DNA of 54,406 nt from JAWLDV01 sp046537975 (GTDB lineage: Bacteria > Desulfobacterota > Desulfobulbia > Desulfobulbales > SURF-16). Position numbers and translations under genes: made by a program. The number at the start of each line of letters is the position of its first letter. Position 1 is the first letter of the stretch. Shown piece after piece: positions 51,564 through 54,406 of this stretch. The notes beneath the pieces were generated by a model. It was not told where the DNA came from, searched no databases, and was given only the letters and a program-made list of their open reading frames with translations. The stretch is taken from positions 1 to 54,406 of the forward strand of contig JBKHJR010000008.1 in the NCBI GenBank assembly GCA_046537975.1, in the 5' to 3' direction.

Positions 51564-53057
51564 TTAAACAGAGCAGCCCTTATTGACCTCCTTGGCCAAC
51601 TTACGGAAATGGTGGCCTATTATGGCCATTTCCACTGCCACGGGAAAGGCCCTGGGCTTTTTGAAAAGAGTTTTGATCAGCAGCCTCCAATAGTGGAAAC
51701 TGCACCTGGAGAAGAGACCTATCCTGAAGATACTCTTGCAAAAGGCTTTTACTTCCCGAACCCTTATCCTGGATCTGGCCTTGGGGGTATAGTTGTTTAA
51801 GAAGGTATCTATTCTCTTATAATATTCCTGTGGGGAATAGATGTGCGCCAGCACCTTCTTGTAGCCGTTTATCAGTTTTTCCGGATCCATTCTGGGCCTG
51901 AAATTCATTGTGGCATCAGTATTTGAGCCACTCATATCCCCCAGCAGTCTGCCTTCCTTAGCCAGTCTCTTGTAGAGCGGAGTCTGAGGTATGGCATTCA
52001 GCAGACCCACCATGGCGGTTACCACTCCCAGATTCTGGATAAACTGGATAAGGTTGTTGAATACGATGGGCTTGGTGTCACTGTCAAAACCAAGAATAAA
52101 GCCTCCCATAACCTCCATACCGTGCTGCTGAATGGTCTTGACCGCCTGTTCCACATCGCAGGCCACATTCTGCATTTTCCCGGTCTCTGTCAAACTTTCC
52201 TTACTGGGAGTTTCCAGGCCCAAGAACACCTTGTTGAAGTTGGCCCGGCTCATAAGATCCAGCAGATGCCGATCCTCAGCCAGGTTAACACTGGCCTCTG
52301 TCAAGAAGGTGAAGGGGTAATCCCGCTTTTCCTGCCACTTTACAAGGTGGGACAGCATCTCCTTAACATCTCTTTTGTTGCCTATAAAATTATCATCAAC
52401 AAAAAAGACAGCGCCCCGATAACCCAGGCGATAAACCGAATCCAGTTCGTTTATAACCTGGGCCGCTGATTTGGTTCTGGGAGTTTTGCCGTTTAGAATC
52501 GCCACATCGCAAAACTCGCATTTGAAAGGGCAGCCCCGGGAGTACTGAATCAATACGGTGGCATAGTCCTTGAAATTTATCAGGGACCAGTCCGGAACCG
52601 GGGTTTTTCTGATGTCCGGTCTTTCTTTCGAGGAATACACCCTTTCAGGAGTGCCCCGGGAAAGATCAGAGAGAAACAGAGGAAGAGTTATTTCCCCCTC
52701 ATCCAAGATCAAATGATCTATATCGGCAAAAGCTTCCGGTTGAATGGTGAATAGCGGGCCGCCTCCCACTATTCTTTTGTTTTTTCTTTTGCATCTTTCC
52801 ACTACTGCTCTGGCGCTTTCCTTCTGGACATTCATGGCACTTATAAAGACATAATCCGCCCAATCCAGATCCCGGTCTTTGAGTTTCCTGACATTCATGT
52901 CCACCAGTTTTTTTTGAAAGCTGCCGGGAAGGAGCGAAGAGATGGTTAGCAGGCCCAGAGGAGGATAAGAGGCCTTTCTGGAAACAAAATTAAGGGCATA
53001 CTTGAAACTCCAGAAGGTGGCAGGATATTCCGGATATATCATCAGTATTTTCATCAT
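51564..53057 (-). CDS. B12-binding-domain radical SAM protein (DUF4070 type)
   Basis: This 497-residue enzyme has an N-terminal cobalamin-binding-like domain (KILMIYPEYPATFW at the start, VGGGPLFTIQPE near residue 98) and a radical SAM core with SRGCPFKCEFC (CxxxCxxC, about 172-183). DDNFIGNKRDVKEML near 220 and a C-terminal DUF4070-like helical region follow. The family includes many uncharacterised enzymes and the hopanoid enzymes HpnJ/HpnH-type relatives. The typical base-off cobalamin motif is not evident, so B12 may not bind. Two adjacent ATGs could start it. It precedes arfB by 5 bp and follows another radical SAM gene by 79 bp. Confidence 0.86.
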   Translation of the reverse strand: MMKILMIYPEYPATFWSFKYALNFVSRKASYPPLGLLTISSLLPGSFQKKLVDMNVRKLKDRDLDWADYVFISAMNVQKESARAVVERCKRKNKRIVGGGPLFTIQPEAFADIDHLILDEGEITLPLFLSDLSRGTPERVYSSKERPDIRKTPVPDWSLINFKDYATVLIQYSRGCPFKCEFCDVAILNGKTPRTKSAAQVINELDSVYRLGYRGAVFFVDDNFIGNKRDVKEMLSHLVKWQEKRDYPFTFLTEASVNLAEDRHLLDLMSRANFNKVFLGLETPSKESLTETGKMQNVACDVEQAVKTIQQHGMEVMGGFILGFDSDTKPIVFNNLIQFIQNLGVVTAMVGLLNAIPQTPLYKRLAKEGRLLGDMSGSNTDATMNFRPRMDPEKLINGYKKVLAHIYSPQEYYKRIDTFLNNYTPKARSRIRVREVKAFCKSIFRIGLFSRCSFHYWRLLIKTLFKKPRAFPVAVEMAIIGHHFRKLAKEVNKGCSV

Positions 53058-53136
53058 TAAACTTTTCCGTCACTTGTATGGTCGGGAGATTAATCAGCAA
53101 AAAAGGCTGTAAGTTTAGGTCTTTATTATTAAAGGA

Positions 53137-54406
53137 TTATTCTACTTCTTCCCTCTCCTGGTTTTTCTCTACAGAATGCAGATACCGGGATTCCCAGACC
53201 GGTTTGGTTATATTATTGAGACGCTTACCGTAATCAGCCATTCCCTGGATATAGTCCTGATCATGCATGGCCACTTTTGCCCCTTCATCAAGCGGTCTAG
53301 GCTGGGTCTGCTGGAGTATTTCGTTAAACTTCTCGTGATGATCCCTGGTGGGACAGGGGCATAACCAGTTGCCAACTTCCTGGTGCTGCCGGTTATAGGC
53401 ATAATCGTTCTGGAACTGCCTGATCTTTTGAAACAGAGGGGTCTTGAAAACCTCATTAATGGTACCGCCATCCTTGTAAATATCATAGATATTGGCAGCG
53501 GCGTAGGGAATGAAAACACAGGGAGTCACATCGCCGTTACTGGTAATATGAAAATAACCATTGGGCCTGCCAGCAGAGATGCAACCGCTGGAAGCGGTAG
53601 CACTGTTCCAGAAATCCGCATAAAATATTTTTTTACGCGTTACCAGATCCCAGGACCGTTCCCACATCTTGAGCCGCTCTTCCGCCGGAACCATCAAGTC
53701 AAGATCAGTGGACCGGCCGATGGGCATATACTGAAAAAGCCAGCCATAAAAGACTCCCTGTTCATTAAAGTAAAAATCAACAAATTCGTCGCTGGTGATG
53801 GCTTCCCAGTTATGCTTGGTCCCGGTCACTGAAATTCCAAACGGGACCCCATAGCGGCGCAGCCGCTCAAAGGCGTCCATGATTTTACGGTACACCCCTT
53901 TGCCCCGGCGGCCGTCTGTCTCAGCCTCATAGCCTTCAACAGAGATGGCCGGAGTGACATTGCCCAGCTCCTCCAGGCGGGCTGCTGTCTCTTCATCAAT
54001 CATTGTCCCGTTGGTATAAACCATAAAATACTCATCGTTATGCAGTTCCGCCAGATCCAGAAGATCTTTGCCCTTACTCTTCCAGAGAAAAGGCTCACCG
54101 CCGGAGACAGCTGTAAAACATGAGCCCCAGAGCCGGCGTTTTTCATTGAGTATTCTGTCAAAGGTGTCAAAATCCAGATTATCTTTTTGAGTACTGTCGC
54201 TGTTGGCATAACAGCCGGTACAACGTAAATTGCATTTCCGGGTCGGACTGACCAGAACCAAGAAGGGATTCCGCTGCTCCATGGAAAGACTGGTATTCAT
54301 TACATCATTACTGAAAATAGAATTTACCAGGAGAGAATCAACCAACCTTCTGAAAACCCGGGAAGAAATCCAGCCATTCTTTTCCGCCCGTTCCAGAGAA
54401 TAGACG
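53137..54406 (-). CDS. Radical SAM/SPASM-like protein, 5' end beyond window
   Basis: The frame is open to the right edge, with no stop in the last 20 codons (including AEKNGWISSRVFRRLVDSLL), so the true start lies outside; about 422 residues are present. The radical SAM cysteines are in SPTRKCNLRCTGCYA (CxxxCxxC), followed by SGGEPFL and a TNGT motif. The C-terminal part has cysteines at SSGCISAGRPNGYFHI, DVTPCVFIPYA and WLCPCPTRD, which fit a SPASM/Twitch-like auxiliary cluster domain. Related enzymes modify peptides or act on lipids and cofactors. With the next radical SAM gene it may form a small pathway, but the product is unknown. Confidence 0.88.
   Translation of the reverse strand, partial: VYSLERAEKNGWISSRVFRRLVDSLLVNSIFSNDVMNTSLSMEQRNPFLVLVSPTRKCNLRCTGCYANSDSTQKDNLDFDTFDRILNEKRRLWGSCFTAVSGGEPFLWKSKGKDLLDLAELHNDEYFMVYTNGTMIDEETAARLEELGNVTPAISVEGYEAETDGRRGKGVYRKIMDAFERLRRYGVPFGISVTGTKHNWEAITSDEFVDFYFNEQGVFYGWLFQYMPIGRSTDLDLMVPAEERLKMWERSWDLVTRKKIFYADFWNSATASSGCISAGRPNGYFHITSNGDVTPCVFIPYAAANIYDIYKDGGTINEVFKTPLFQKIRQFQNDYAYNRQHQEVGNWLCPCPTRDHHEKFNEILQQTQPRPLDEGAKVAMHDQDYIQGMADYGKRLNNITKPVWESRYLHSVEKNQEREEVE

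Overview
The window reads as a chromosomal segment of a sulfur-metabolising Desulfobacterota (deltaproteobacterial) bacterium. The main evidence is a complete dsrMKJOP locus (18099-23328, minus strand), the membrane complex of dissimilatory sulfate reducers and sulfur disproportionators. LL-diaminopimelate aminotransferase, a seven-haem NapC/NirT-type cytochrome and MetX/MetY/MetW fit that assignment. Genus cannot be fixed from the sequence. No prophage, CRISPR array or intact insertion sequence was seen, and TTG/GTG starts are common.

Layout. 1-1279: start of a MASE3 sensor cut by the window edge, then a DUF3786 Fe-S protein. 1672-4747: metY-metX-metW methionine genes, in which homoserine is activated and sulfide added directly. 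5126-10000: an LCP-family envelope protein, a P-type cation ATPase and a VIT/CCC1-like membrane protein. 10532-13728: a YgiQ-type radical SAM protein convergent with a bioC / BioH-like pair. 13951-17979: two unusual fused sulfur enzymes, an ATP-sulfurylase-like/APS-kinase fusion whose sulfurylase motifs are altered, and a cysteine synthase/cysteinyl-tRNA synthetase fusion with altered class I signatures. 18031-23973: terminator, dsrPOJKM and an RsbRD_N-domain gene, with a 16-bp palindrome upstream. 24151-30102: dapL, then a coupled run of MBL hydrolase, recD2 and a FlaG-like gene, and an HDOD gene. 30376-33968: REC-GAF-histidine kinase, FliK-like protein, TlpA-like lipoprotein. 34235-34669: a probable decayed gene. 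34681-38299: a heterodimeric ABC exporter. 38412-41744: an EEP-fold hydrolase, a 31-repeat pentapeptide lipoprotein and a dynamin-like GTPase. 41885-42208: a 132-bp inverted-repeat element and tRNA-Glu/tRNA-Lys. 42395-45852: a short RdgC-like protein with a companion, gatB, and a METTL21-type methyltransferase. 45925-48363: a small conserved-looking ORF and the cytochrome, divergent from a nickel superoxide dismutase with an export signal. 48447-54406: metallophosphoesterase, MgtC/DUF4010 membrane protein, arfB and two radical SAM genes, the last cut by the window edge.

How the genes fit together. Sulfide from dissimilation can be assimilated by MetY (with O-acetylhomoserine) and by the CysK domain (with O-acetylserine). 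The CysK domain is physically joined to the enzyme that charges tRNA-Cys. DsrMKJOP couples the quinone pool and periplasmic redox to sulfite/DsrC-trisulfide reduction, and the NapC-type cytochrome is a second quinol-to-periplasm outlet. The exported Ni-SOD and TlpA-like lipoprotein point to oxidative and thiol stress in the envelope.

Most notable: (1) the CysK-CysRS fusion with NISH/KMARE in place of HIGH/KMSKS; (2) the sulfurylase-kinase fusion lacking both sulfate-binding arginine motifs; (3) a Ni-SOD whose signal-peptidase site would itself expose the nickel-binding histidine; (4) an inverted-repeat element next to the tRNA pair; (5) a short RdgC with an uncharacterised partner. All identifications come from reading the sequence by eye; no database search was run.
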